DNA from: Kudoa neothunni
Taxonomy: Eukaryota > Cnidaria
Direction: 5' to 3'
Assembly (NCBI GenBank): GCA_964304625.1
Contig: OZ199840.1
Span: 10,602,001 to 10,666,000 of the forward strand
DNA: 64,000 nucleotides
Below, piece by piece: positions 11,274 through 23,160 of the stretch. The notes under the pieces were generated by a model. The model was not told the DNA's origin and ran no database searches. It saw only the letters and a program-made list of their open reading frames with translations. The position numbers and the translations under genes are program-made. Numbering within the stretch: position 1 is the first letter of the stretch; every line of letters starts with the position of its first letter.

Positions 11274-12805
11274 CAGAATATTAGTAAACGTTTGATTTGA
11301 GTCAGTCATAAACCTTATAAATGAAAGTTGAAATGAACGGAATTTATATTCGCATAATACGAGAAATCATTAAGATTAAATTGTTGAGAAATAATTTTTG
11401 ATTGTTGCTTTAATCAACGACAAAAAAATGATAGAATGTTGTGCTCTACATTAGACGTTCATATTCGAATGGGTGAATTTTTTAACACATCGACCAAGTG
11501 TGTCATAACTTTGAAGTTTCCGAGTAAATTTAAATTTACATAATTTTTTATATATAATTAAATATTAGTTCGGTGTTTACAGAAAATTCTGGTTTGTCTG
11601 GAAAATTTTTGCCAAATGTCCGATTTGAGTTTGCAACGCTAGTGCATGCGTGGGAAAAATTTCAACTTAAATAATTAAATCGCGTAAATTTAAAGTTTAT
11701 AAATCCCCAATATTTATTAACAAGTTTTTTTTTAATTTTTTAATGGAAGAAAAACGCTGTCCTGACGTTATTAGATTGCGAAAAAACGTATGCTCGCGCA
11801 ATTTTTCAGGTTTGTAAACTCGTCCGCAGATAACACCAAAAATTATTCGTGGGCTGCACTTTTCCCACCGCTAAATTAGAACAACACACATCCAATCGAA
11901 ATCAGGATTAAAAACTAATACGAAGGTTGTGACGAAAGTGATATTCGTAGGATTATCGGGATTATTAACGAATTTATTTGCGCTATAACTCATTATTCTT
12001 TTTTCGCATCCACCAAAATTTTCAATATTTCTTGTTACGGAATTTTTTCGTAACAAGTGATAAAATAAAATCTAGGGTAGTTTTCTACCACAGAGTACAT
12101 CGGAGTGCAGTCGATTTTCGGCCCTTTAAATGTTAATATCGTTTTAGAGAGATCAAACAAATAACTAAAATTAGAGAGCTGGAACAATAATTACAAAAAA
12201 TTAACTATTTTGTTCAAATTAATGTCTCTTTACTAGACATATCCTCTAATACACTCATTCCCATAAACCTCTATGCAACTCTTTATGATATACCTAAAAA
12301 ATTTAAATAATTAGATTAAATGAAATTTCTATATTTAATCTAATTCCTACAAGTTCAATTTAGCGAGTGTTTTAATGAAATTTGATAGCACATTTTTAGT
12401 ATTTAAAATATTTAAGCTATCTGATTATAGCGTTTGCTATCAATTAATCATTTATTTAGATAATATGCACCTTTCTATTCTATTTAAAACCACGAATAGA
12501 ACTTTCGAATGTACTTGTTAAGTCAAATATATTAAAATCTGAGTATAATATGTGTATTTATGCACACAATTACTCGATATATATATATATATATACAGAT
12601 AAATGACATTATTAAATTAACGATTGATTTTAATATCTAAAGTGGAATGTTTCTTTTAACAGTCTATCACTTTGAAATATATGATTATAATCCTATTATT
12701 TTTGATATCGTGCAATCCTTTAATCAATTTAATTCCGAAAAAATAAGCATTTTCTAAAGGCGTTGGCTATTGCTACGGGGATCCGTAAAATCCGCATGCG
12801 GGGGT
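10701..12805. other. spacer upstream of EYA
   Basis: A+T-rich, with (TA)n runs at about 11240-11270 and 12577-12594. The sequence GGCTATTGCTACGG near 12768 resembles the terminus of the Mutator-like element that follows and may be a fragment of a second copy. A 61-codon frame at 11871-12056 has no coding character. Confidence 0.45.
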
Positions 12806-15276
12806 GTCTATTGTTACGGAGGGAATAACTTCAAATCTAAGAACCCTGGTAAAATTTGAAATTCACATTTTAATTAATGACTTTTGGCCTAACATAATTA
12901 ACTATTTGGAGAAAATTTGACCTATCGAAATTTCTAATATTGTGACTATAAATTTCGTGTTTTATGTTTTGTTATGAGTAAAGTTAAATACATATTTTAA
13001 TTTTTTACTAATAAAGGTTTCTTTAACTTAAAAAACAACACACAAGACATTGTGATTTAGGTATAAAAACGTCCACCCTATTATCTCCGATTGTACCTAA
13101 TATGTTTAATCTACCTCAGCTAATGTAATCTGTTAAAATATTCTTAACTATGTTTTTATAAAATCAAATAATTGCATTTGTTGTATATATATATATATAT
13201 ATATTTGATATATTGGCTATATTTATATCTCTATTATTACATATCAATAAGGTATATTAAGTACTACCGCTATTCATAGAAAACGATTAGAGCATTCTAT
13301 GTAGTGAATTCAGCAAATATATTTAAAGTAATGTCTAATTTTATAGCTAAAATCAATATAAAAGCTTACTGTTTACATTTAAATAGTGGTGAGCATAATT
13401 CTATCTTCCTAAATGTTATTGTTACAAATATAGATAAATTATTAGTTTTAATAACATTAAAATTTAAAAAAACATAAATTTTTCTCTAATGCGTTATCTG
13501 AAATTAATGTCCACAATAGAAGGAAACAAGTTTTGTATTCTTGATTACAGTAACCTGTGCGGGAATTTAAGTTTTCATCGTAGCGTCATTTGTACGATGG
13601 AATCCTCTCCTGGATTTAAAGTTGACCTATATAACTCATTAAAAAATTATATTAATCGTCATGAAAATCTTTCTTCCTGAAACTTAAAAATGAGGGAATT
13701 TCGAAAAATACTAAATCCCCAATATATAATTCTAAAATATCTGAATGAAGCTTTGATTTACTACAAGATAACGTTTTTATTCTTTTTGACTCTTTATAAA
13801 AAAAACTTAAGGGTAACCAAAATTGTCAAAATATAAAGGTAATTGCCTCTCTAGCATTACTTTTTGAGTTAGTAACGATATGGAAAAATTTCATAATCAT
13901 ATTCTTGAATGAGAGAAGTAATCATCTTTGTGATGCTTCGATATACAAATTTCTACTTCATCAACAAAAAATCGATTTCTCAGATAATCATCTTTTTGAA
14001 TTAATATCATTTGGATCTAATAAAATGCGTGTACAAAGAAAGTTATGCTATGAAAGGGGTAAAAATATCACTGTGGAATCCCTACACAACGTCAAAACAA
14101 GAGGAATAACTAACACAGATGTATTTACGACTATCAATAGGTTAACTCACAATCTTAATTGTGATGTTAAAATTATAAAAATGATAATAATGTTGTTACT
14201 TGATTATTTTTGGTTGATCATCTAATGAGACAAACTCGTCAATTTTGCTGAAAGTTTTTGCCAATGAAGACAATAAGTAAACTTTTGAATTCGCAGTGAT
14301 TGTAACTTCAAGTAGTTCGGCTAAAATCCACAATTTGTATTCTTATTAATACACGCATGTATTTGATTGCTACTAACGATCCTATTTGAACATTTCGCAT
14401 AACTTGTGCATGAATTTTGTATGAAAAAATTCCAGTAGACATTAATGGCTACTTGAAACAAATTTTAGAATTCTTCCCTAGTTTGCTTGAAAAATTATGT
14501 ATCGTTGTTACTGTTGAGAACATAAAGAAAGGTAATTTTTGAGAATTGTCTCTTCAAATACCCATTTTTTACCTGTAAACTTTGTGTAATACACATATTT
14601 CAAAGGAAATTAGCAAACAATAATACAAAATAATAATTGATACTCGAAATAAAATCATTAAAATGTTAAAAAATATTAGTTAGAGTTATCATTCCCATCG
14701 AGAGTGAAAGCAATCGGACGACCTAAAGAATCTAGGCTAACAGTCATTGCTTTTTCTAGAAAAAAACAAAGAAAAACAAATATATTGTCTATTTAACGCA
14801 CTAACAGTTTATTTTAAAAAAATTTATTTGAGCACAAAAATTATATCATAATCAGTCTAATACAATATTTCTAACTCATGCACTTAAGAACTTTCAGAAA
14901 CTAATAATTTATCTCTTCACTGTTTTAAATTTTCTAATTATACAAATATGCCTCTCATTTAAAGTAAGTGAGCAGTTGCCACAAATTTAAAAACGTTTCT
15001 TGGTACACGCTCATATAAAAAGAAATCGAAATTGTTTGTTTCATTTGAGCAATCTCCTTATTAGCTAATTTTACGCAAACAATTTTGCATAGTAATTTTA
15101 TTAAACTTTAAAAGATGAACTGCAGCTATTTTTTAACCAAAATTCCTTACAATAATGTTGTATTTTTCATTAAAATTATTAATTATGTTATGCCAAAAAT
15201 CATTAATTACAAATGTGAAGTTCAAATTTTATGTGAATTTGTAGATTTGAAGTTATTCCATCCCGTAACAATAGCC
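12806..15276. mobile_element. Mutator-like (MULE) element with long terminal inverted repeats
   Basis: About 100 bp at 12806-12906 recur inverted at about 15178-15276. Shared blocks are CTATTGTTACGG, GGAATAACTTCAAATCTA, AAAATTTGAA, TTCACATTT, TAATTAATGA, TTTTGGC and TAACATAATTAA, with scattered differences and short indels. Long TIRs of this size are typical of MULEs. A FLYWCH-like fragment lies inside. No clear 8-11-bp target duplication is visible, so the outer ends may be off by a few bases. The divergence between ends and the lack of a long frame mark it as old. Confidence 0.75.
13905..14225 (+). pseudogene. degenerate FLYWCH-type zinc-finger fragment of a MULE
   Basis: A 106-codon frame contains RKLCYERGKN and, about 40 residues on, RLTHNLNCD. 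This resembles the start and the His-x-His end of FLYWCH domains that sit at the N-terminus of many animal MULE transposases, with the central Trp-x-Cys missing and the second His changed. Its location inside the long-TIR element supports the call. No catalytic domain was recognised downstream, although an open stretch follows near 14430-14530. Identification is tentative. Confidence 0.4.
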
Positions 15277-16362
15277 ACTACCTTTTCTAAATACCTTCAA
15301 AGTCATTTATATGCCAATAATTGAAATAATTTTTTGAATATCAAAAACTATTAAAAATTTCATAAGTATCTGTAAATACAACAAAAATAATCACACCTGC
15401 GTACTTGTTGACACAAACTGGCAGAGTTTTATATATTGTAAAAATTAATAATCTAAAATTAATTATTATTTATTAATTATATATTTTAACAATGTAAATA
15501 TCATCTAAGTAATAAAAACTAAATTATATTTGGAATTATTGTGTAGTCATAAATAGTCGAATCAAGAATATTATAATATATATTATGATTAATTTAATAA
15601 AATAGAAAATTAAATATTCAATAATGATGATGTATTTTTAAATTAATACATTTACTAACAAATAATAATAACAATAATAAAAACGTGTATAAGTATAGAG
15701 AATAACTATTATATAGATTTTTACATTTTTAGATCATTATCTTTGTAGTTTTGAATTTAAAACAATCAATAATCTATTCTAATAATTTTAAAATATTCAA
15801 ACGGTGGATTGATTGAATTTTTCTTTATTCTTATAAATTGACAAATTATACTATCAACAAATCATAAAATTTTAAATATAAGACAAAAACACATATAAAC
15901 GCATTTTTAGATTATATAATTTTGAAAACTAATGTAAATAATTTGATGAATTTTCATTAGGACATTCGCAAAGTTTAAGTAGATAAAAGTGTGAAACATA
16001 ACGGACCTACTTCTATAAAATGTGAGAAAGTTAAATGCTATCTAAAAAAATATATTATGCTACGTAAATTAAAATTAACGGAAAAAAAAACAAATACTTT
16101 TATTTTATTTCCTATAATCACTCAAAATATTCAAATCAGAGTTATTTACATTGTCATTAATGAATTAATATAAAATTAACCCTTATCATTAAAAGATTTA
16201 AAAATAACCTTGATAAATTATTTATTATTTATTACACATAAAATAATCGCGACCGAAATATATCAAAAAGAAAGAGAAAATTTCAAATTCTAATAAAAGT
16301 AATATCAAATATAATATTTTTATTGTGGTTATTATTGATAAAGGTGACTGTTAATGTTTGGT
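15277..16362. other. spacer between the MULE and the coiled-coil gene
   Basis: Very A+T-rich, with many ATTATTAAT-like runs. No exon or RNA gene seen; it includes the 3' side of the coiled-coil gene on the minus strand. Confidence 0.5.
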
Positions 16363-19300
16363 TCATATATTCTGAACGGAAGGGCTTCGTTTTGACAATC
16401 TTGATGTGGTAATAACTATCCCAACAATCAAACCAATTGCAAGTATAGGCAAACAAAATATTTGAAGATTCTTTGTTGAAATGGATGAACCCGAACCAAA
16501 ATTTTTTTGGGTTGCTTGTCCGTCGCTATTAGCATCAGAGTTTCTTTGATCTGTCGATAGTTGGTTAATTCCATTGGTATCTTCGGCAAAGGGACCATTT
16601 GGTATTCCAGCTATTGTTTGTGTTTCAGGTTGTTGACCGAAATTCATTTGAAGAATGTTTAGGTAATCTTTGGTCGATGGGTTCTCATTGTTTTTTTCCA
16701 CCTGTTTTGGGTCATTATTTTCAGAACTTTTGGCATCATCAACAGAGGTAGGAATTTGGAATGTCTCTATGTCTGGCAATGGATGAGCCTGTTTAAGTGA
16801 CGCTACAGTTCTTTCTATGAGTGCCATTTTATCATTATATTGGTTTTGTAGGCTTAGATCAAAATCATGAACATTGGGCATTGGAAAGCTAAATTCTGGT
16901 ATTTTGTCGTCCATATTATTTATTGTAGTTGTGAAATCAGAAATTTGTCGAATGATTTGACTCATCTGGACATTTTCGTTGGAGCCGATGTCAGTGTTGA
17001 GTTTTACCGCACGTAACGAAATGATAGAAATTTCGTGGGAGATACTTTTTATTGTATCATGTTTTTTCTTGGAACTTTCTGTGATATGCGTCATGTAGTT
17101 ACTTTTAAATAGATCTAGGGATTGGAGAGAAAAATCTAATTCTATTGTGGAATTCATAAGTTTTTCAGAGTATTGACTAATTTCAGTTTGGATTGCGCTG
17201 GGAATGAAGGAATTGTATTGAGTCGCAACATGTTGTAATTCACCAATTTTTCCATTCAATTGTTTTAATTTTTCGAAATAATCATCTTGCCATTGTTTAA
17301 CTTGGGATATTTTTTGGTTGGTGATTGAAGTCACGGTTTTTACCGTTTTAGTCACCTCTTTATCAATTGATTCTTTTTTAATGTTTAGAAGATTGTTTAT
17401 CGAATTGATTCGATCTAGCAAACTTTTATCTACATTTATGACGGATGAATCAGTGTTCGTAGACGTAATAAATGGTTTAAGTGTTAGTTGTCGAATGATA
17501 TCAATTCTTCTTGCTAGGTGGGTATCAAAATAAACAAGTGAATTCTCTAGGTTTTTTTGGCTTACGACCAGCTTTGCCATCTCTCCGGTGATATAACTCA
17601 ACAGCGAGATGTTGTCTGTGAAATACTGTTCAACAACTGAAAACGTTGGTTGCACAGTGTTCAGTTTTTCTTCAAAATAATTGATGAGTTGCGAATAGCC
17701 ATTCTCATTAATAGTAATATCGATTGATTTCATATTTTTTTCAATTATATGAATAATACGATAACAATTTTCCACCAGAGTCCATGTAGTTGGGCGGGAA
17801 CAGTAAGCGTGAATCATATTTTTGATAGTTTGAAGGTTAGCAGCAGTATTAGTAATCGAAATCATTTCTCCTTTGATTTGCTTAAATTCATTTTCCAACT
17901 TTTCGAACCCACTTGCGAAATTATGCTCCGATACTTTGATGACATTCGAATATTTAGGTTGTCTTTTGTATTGAGCCAACGCATTCTTGATGTTTTGCTT
18001 CTCCGTGGCGATAGATTTTTGAGCTTTGTTAGCTATATTCGTCAGCATACCCGCTTCACGTTGAATACTAGCTCCATTACGTTGGAGCACAGAGTTAGCA
18101 GCCGTATTTTTGAGTTGAATATTTTCAGTGATAGACTCTTGAACGGTTCGTTTCCGGCTGTTGACATTATTTACAATAGCATTGATATCATCGTAATAGG
18201 AATCCCTCAGATGCGTGACTTCGGCATTCAATTCACTATCGTACTTCAACATTTCAAACACAAGTTGAGTTATATCGCGGGATATTTGATCATATTGCGT
18301 TTTTATTTGCGTGTATTCAATTTCACATGTATTTTGTAACTTACTATAACTCAGAATTGAAACTTCATCATTTTTGTTTTTGAGTGATTCTACAAATAAT
18401 TGCCACGTACGCCTCATTGAGCTGTCAAATGCGGTACCAGGATCAGCTGCCGAAGTTGTTAAACTCGTCAGTATATTTTTCGAATTACCATATTGTTTAA
18501 GATAGGAAGGATACATGGTTGATCGTTGACGATTAAGGTCGTCAAATTTGGAAATAGTAATTTTTAGTTTCTCGATAGATTGCACAATTTGAGTCTTTTT
18601 CTCTTTAACTACTTCCTCATTCACACGATGAATCTTGTGCTCAATATCTCTCACTTTGGTTTCAATTTCGGAAAGATCAACATCCTTATGGGTTCTTTTT
18701 ATGTTATGAATCCTAGTGTTTATTGATGAAACAGTTGAGTCTTTTAGTAATTTAACGCTTGATTGTCTTCGTTGGAAATCATTGTAGTTATTAATAAGAA
18801 GGGCGTGTTGAGTTTTCAACATCCTTGTGAACAGTTCATTCACCTCGACGAACTTTCTAGAATGGCTGTCAGTTGTACTCTGAGCCATTCGAGCAAATTC
18901 TTGCTCATAATTAAGAACATAACTTCTGTAAGCTCTTGAAAATCGTTTGGCGAATTCTTGATGTAGGACAAAAATCTCAGTTTCCAACTGAGCAATCTCC
19001 ATTGCAATATCTTCGATTTGATGTTCATTAAACAAACGACATATTTTGGGAACCGATTGAATGGCGCTTTCAATAAATTTCACTTGTTCGTCTAATAATT
19101 TCACTATTTCCTCAACCGATTGAATTCTGATGTAATCATTATTGGTGTGTGATTGAGTTTTCTTCTCGCAAACTGTTTTCGACGCTTGAAATAATAATAA
19201 AAATGCACTAATATCACTTTTGACTTGGGCTATTGTTTTCCGACTGAGCGATCCTACCACTTCGAATTCTTGCTGATTTTGTTGTTTCAATAAAATGTAT

Positions 19301-19801
19301 GATTTCAAAGCTGATTCAATTCTATCCAATTTTTCGTGATGTTGTGTTTTCTCTTTACATTCATTGATAATTGATTGAACTTGGGGTGACTCATTAAACA
19401 ACTCCTCTCTGCAGTCGTCCTTTTGTATTGGATTTCTTATTTTTTCAATGTCTTTCAAAAGACTGTTTTTTGTACCAATAATATTTTCAAAGAGTGTGAG
19501 TCGCTGCCTGACTATTTCATTGGAAAAGCATGAATCGATATTTTGTAGTTTTGCGGCTTCATATTTTTGCATATTGAATTTGCTGAGTATTTCAGGGTTC
19601 TTATAGGATGAACACTTAATCTCATACAATCTATCAATAGGCAAATTGTAATAGTTATTTCGTTGAAACGCTTGGGAGCCATTGATTAGTTGGGTTTGAA
19701 CACCATTACTTATGGCGATAACTAAAACAAACATAACATTGGATTATCGCTCATTCCTGTTGCAAAAAATCACCTATTAATGTTAAAATTTGATAAAACA
19801 T
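16363..19801 (-). CDS. unrecognised 1,128-aa signal-peptide coiled-coil single-pass membrane protein
   Basis: Seen: a 28-nt first coding exon (19774-19801) spliced over a 52-nt intron to one 3,359-nt exon (16363-19721). The joined N-terminus MFYQILTLIVIAISNGVQTQ is a classic signal peptide; without exon 1 it would be cut short, which decides the start. The ectodomain of about 1,050 residues is rich in Glu, Lys, Gln, Ile and Leu with heptad-like spacing and scattered Cys, suggesting long coiled coils. A Ser/Asn/Gln-rich stalk follows, then one hydrophobic segment (FCLPILAIGLIVGIVIT) and a short basic tail (SRLSKRSPSVQNI). This predicts a type I surface protein with a rod-like ectodomain. I recognise no family. 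The giant exon contrasts with every neighbour, whose exons rarely exceed 300 nt. Partner and role unknown. Confidence 0.85.
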
Positions 19802-21044
19802 GAACTCCTTCTAGAATATATTAAAATAATAATCAAATGATTATAACAATCGCTTTTATTTGGAAAAATCAATTATATGAAAAATTTACTAATTCCCTTA
19901 GTTTTTATACCCCTTATTTTAATATAATTAGCTTATTATTTCGTTGAAATTTTTAAAATTTATTTTGTGTTCTTTATACATATTCAATATTTAGAATTTT
20001 ATTTTATTGATTGTACACCCAGAAACACTAGATTCTTAATATATAATATATTTCTTTTCGTCCGTAAATCTTACAAAAACATAAGAACGTGAATATTTAC
20101 TTCACTAAAGTTTAAAGTTTTTAAAAAAATCGGTTGGCTATTGGGATATATTTAATTTAGTATACGATTTAAAACGGTATTAATCGTTTTGTATAATTTT
20201 ACCGTTATTCAGCTACAAAAATTAAAATCATTATATTACTATTTTGTATAATATTAAATTTTATGAATAACAAGTTAATTTTAAATTGTAATATTTAATT
20301 TAAGTAATTATACTGGGGCTTGTCGCCTATTGTGTATAATCGAGGCCCAGGCTATTCCTACGATACAGATTAACTCCTAGAATTACTAAGATATTATAAC
20401 ACTGATTAAATTAATGTACAAAGTTATTTTTTATTTGCTCATTTGCACAAATTCTATTAAAATATTTTTCCTTTAAAAATTCTGATGGGTGTGATCAGTT
20501 AATCGTCCTTTATGTATTAAATTCGCTAAAGATTATACTAATTATCAATGTATGAGTTGTTGGAATATGTTTAAAAGAGTGAAAACGATATTTTTTAAGC
20601 AGTATTCCAATATATTCTAATTCTGCGCACGCACCGACGTCCATCCATAAATTTGCTTCCACGCAGAAATGTAATTGTAAGGAACACATTAAAACCAATG
20701 ATTACATTATTCATTGGAATTCAGCGTGTACGAGTGTTAAATTAATAATCTACCAAAACGATGAAACAACTGTTCGTTTTGATTATAGACGCTTTAGATA
20801 ACGATTTTTAATCAATTCTACTGAATTAATGAATTCGCGAGCACAAAATCTAACGTTACAAGATTATGGGAGAGGTTGTTGCAACGGATATTTTTAATCC
20901 TAATTAGTATATACGCTTGCGCGAATTTTATTTTTTAATCTCCTAAAATTATATTTATAGTTGACGTATAAAGTTTATTTTTTTAAATCTGTTGTAGTCA
21001 ATTATTTTTGCATTATTGTTACCGCATTTGGTGGTCCAAACTGA
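19802..21044. other. spacer upstream of the coiled-coil gene
   Basis: A+T-rich. Contains ACGCTTGCGCGAATTTTATT near 20922, a motif that recurs with close variation at 33951. No exon recognised; a 62-codon minus-strand frame at 20510-20698 is not convincing. Confidence 0.45.
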
Positions 21045-21048
21045 TTAA

Positions 21049-21260
21049 CCCTCTAAGTCACACGAAAATCTACACCTTCCGAGTAAAATTGGGGAGTATT
21101 TAAGTCACAATAACCAAAATTGGAATTTTTTTCGCTTTCTACGTATTATATAAGTTAAAAAGATTAGCAGAACATGAATTGTATTTATCGCGCTTGTAAT
21201 GGGAAAAAATTTCATTAACAATCTCCTGAGGTGGAAATACACCCCATTTTACTCGGAGGG
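21049..21260. mobile_element. 212-bp piggyBac-like MITE
   Basis: Flanked by TTAA at 21045-21048 and 21261-21264, the target site of piggyBac elements. The ends start CCCTCTAAGT and, inverted, CCCTCCGAGT. An inner TTCCGAGTAAAATTGGGG near 21078 repeats the right terminus. No coding sequence, so it is a short non-autonomous element. Confidence 0.7.
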
Positions 21261-21264
21261 TTAA

Positions 21265-22755
21265 TTAAAAACCAAATTATACTCACCTGGATATTATATA
21301 TTATGATCGGGGTCAATAGACAATTCCTTAACGATATCGCGTGAATAAATTCGACATTTTAAGGTGAGTTAATACATCAAATCCTAATATATTACAGTCA
21401 AAAAGTTACAATTACAGGGAAAAATTATTTCGAAATGTGAGCTTGTAAGCCACTGTGCCTAGTGATCGGATATAGGAGTTCGGCAATTTTAATCCAATAA
21501 TATTTGAGGAGGAAGGTTAGAGGGTTAGACATCTCACAATAAAAAATGGGGATACAAAATTATACCCTGCTCTTCTAATTCCTTCTAATTGTTTTGGGGG
21601 TTCAACTTAATCAAAACGATTTTATTAATGATATATCCATTTATATAGAAACTAAAGATGAAACATATTTCAGTTATACTTTAATAAATATTTCTCTTTT
21701 ACTGAAAGAATTTTTTTTGAAAAACGAGTAGTTAAAGACTAATTTCCGTTTTATTTCGTAACGGTCTTTGGAGTAAAATTCTCTTATCTTTCTGAGTAAA
21801 AATGGAAAAAAACTTTTAACATCTTATAACCTTAACAAAATTAAATTCCAATAATCTTTTTTGTAAAAAATCAGGATATCTTTGGAGAATTAACTAAAGC
21901 ACCTACGCTTCTCGAACAATTTTAATAATGAGTCATTTGATTGACTAATTTTGTTCATCTAGAAATGAATTTTTCATTTTCTACCATTGCTATATTTATT
22001 CTTATAACTATAAGTAAATTTTCTATTAAAAACTGAATAATTTAAAAACTATTGCTAAATAATTCAAACAAATAAGTTTTTTCAATATTCAACATCTCAT
22101 TCATGTTCTTAGAAGTTTGGAAAGCATGAAGATACATAATTTAATATTCTGAGTAAATTCTCAGCCAAGTGTAATGGAGATAACGATTTCCCAACATAGT
22201 GCAATAATATAAAACTATTATATAAATATACAAATATAATTTAGCTTGGATTTATTTATAACAATTATTCGTGCACGACGCGATATTATTTATATGCTTT
22301 TTGGTTTCAGCACGGATTTGGACACTTATATAATCTTTTGATTTATTGCCTAAATTTAATTATACAGAATAAAAAAAATTGTGACCTGAAAAAATTGTTT
22401 AATCTCCAATATTTTGCAACATTATTAAATTGCAAAATTAATGTCTAAAAGATGAATTGACAACATTGAGTAAAATCGGAAATTTAAATCTAATACCTAA
22501 TTCACATAAAACACTTGTTATTAAACATAAAAGTGTTATAGATTTAAAAATTATATATATTATGTGATTTTCATGGTTAATTACGCCGAAAATCGAAACG
22601 GAAATGTGTGCGCGCTAACATGCGCGATAGTTGATTATTGTCTAAGAGTGATTTTATATAAATCTTTAGAATCGAAATCTAAAAATTTTTGTTAATCATT
22701 TAATATTTTTAAATTAGTTGAATCCTAGGATATAAGAATTTCAAATTGGATCCCA
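21265..22755. other. A+T-rich spacer
   Basis: No exon, RNA gene or clear repeat recognised. Confidence 0.5.
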
Positions 22756-23160
22756 TTTAGTATAGGCCCCCCCTAATTTACCAATGCACAATGAGGATTA
22801 TTGTTTACTATGCCTTCATGTATGAGATTGGGTGAACAATTTATTGTTAACATTTTGGGAAAATTTTTAGATTCGCTCCAGAGGAGAAGAGAAAATAAGA
22901 TTTTAGGGAGCACTTTTGACGAAAAACAGTGAAAACCCGCTGAAAATGGGGAGCAACATGCTCCAGAATTGCCGTTTTGGCTAACTTTATTTAAATCACT
23001 TTAGAAATGTTCCCCTTTCATTATAAAATGATGTAAAATTTTCTTAACAAAAAAAAGTAAGTTTTTTCTGAAGGCGGCGGACGAAGCGACACATTTGAGG
23101 GGTAATAATTTGTTGGTTTTAATCCCTCAAATGTGGCGTTGGGTTGGGGCCTATACTAAA
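22756..23160. mobile_element. 405-bp MITE with 15-bp perfect terminal inverted repeats
   Basis: TTTAGTATAGGCCCC at 22756-22770 is matched by its exact reverse complement at 23146-23160. Near the right end a second inverted pair, CACATTTGAGGG and CCCTCAAATGTG, flanks about 25 bp and would fold as a hairpin. No open frame. The superfamily is unclear; no certain target duplication was seen. Confidence 0.7.

Noticed and set aside
17749-18339. 196-codon plus-strand frame opposite the coiled-coil gene
   Set aside because: It lies wholly antisense to the 3.36-kb coding exon, has no family match and follows from its codon usage.
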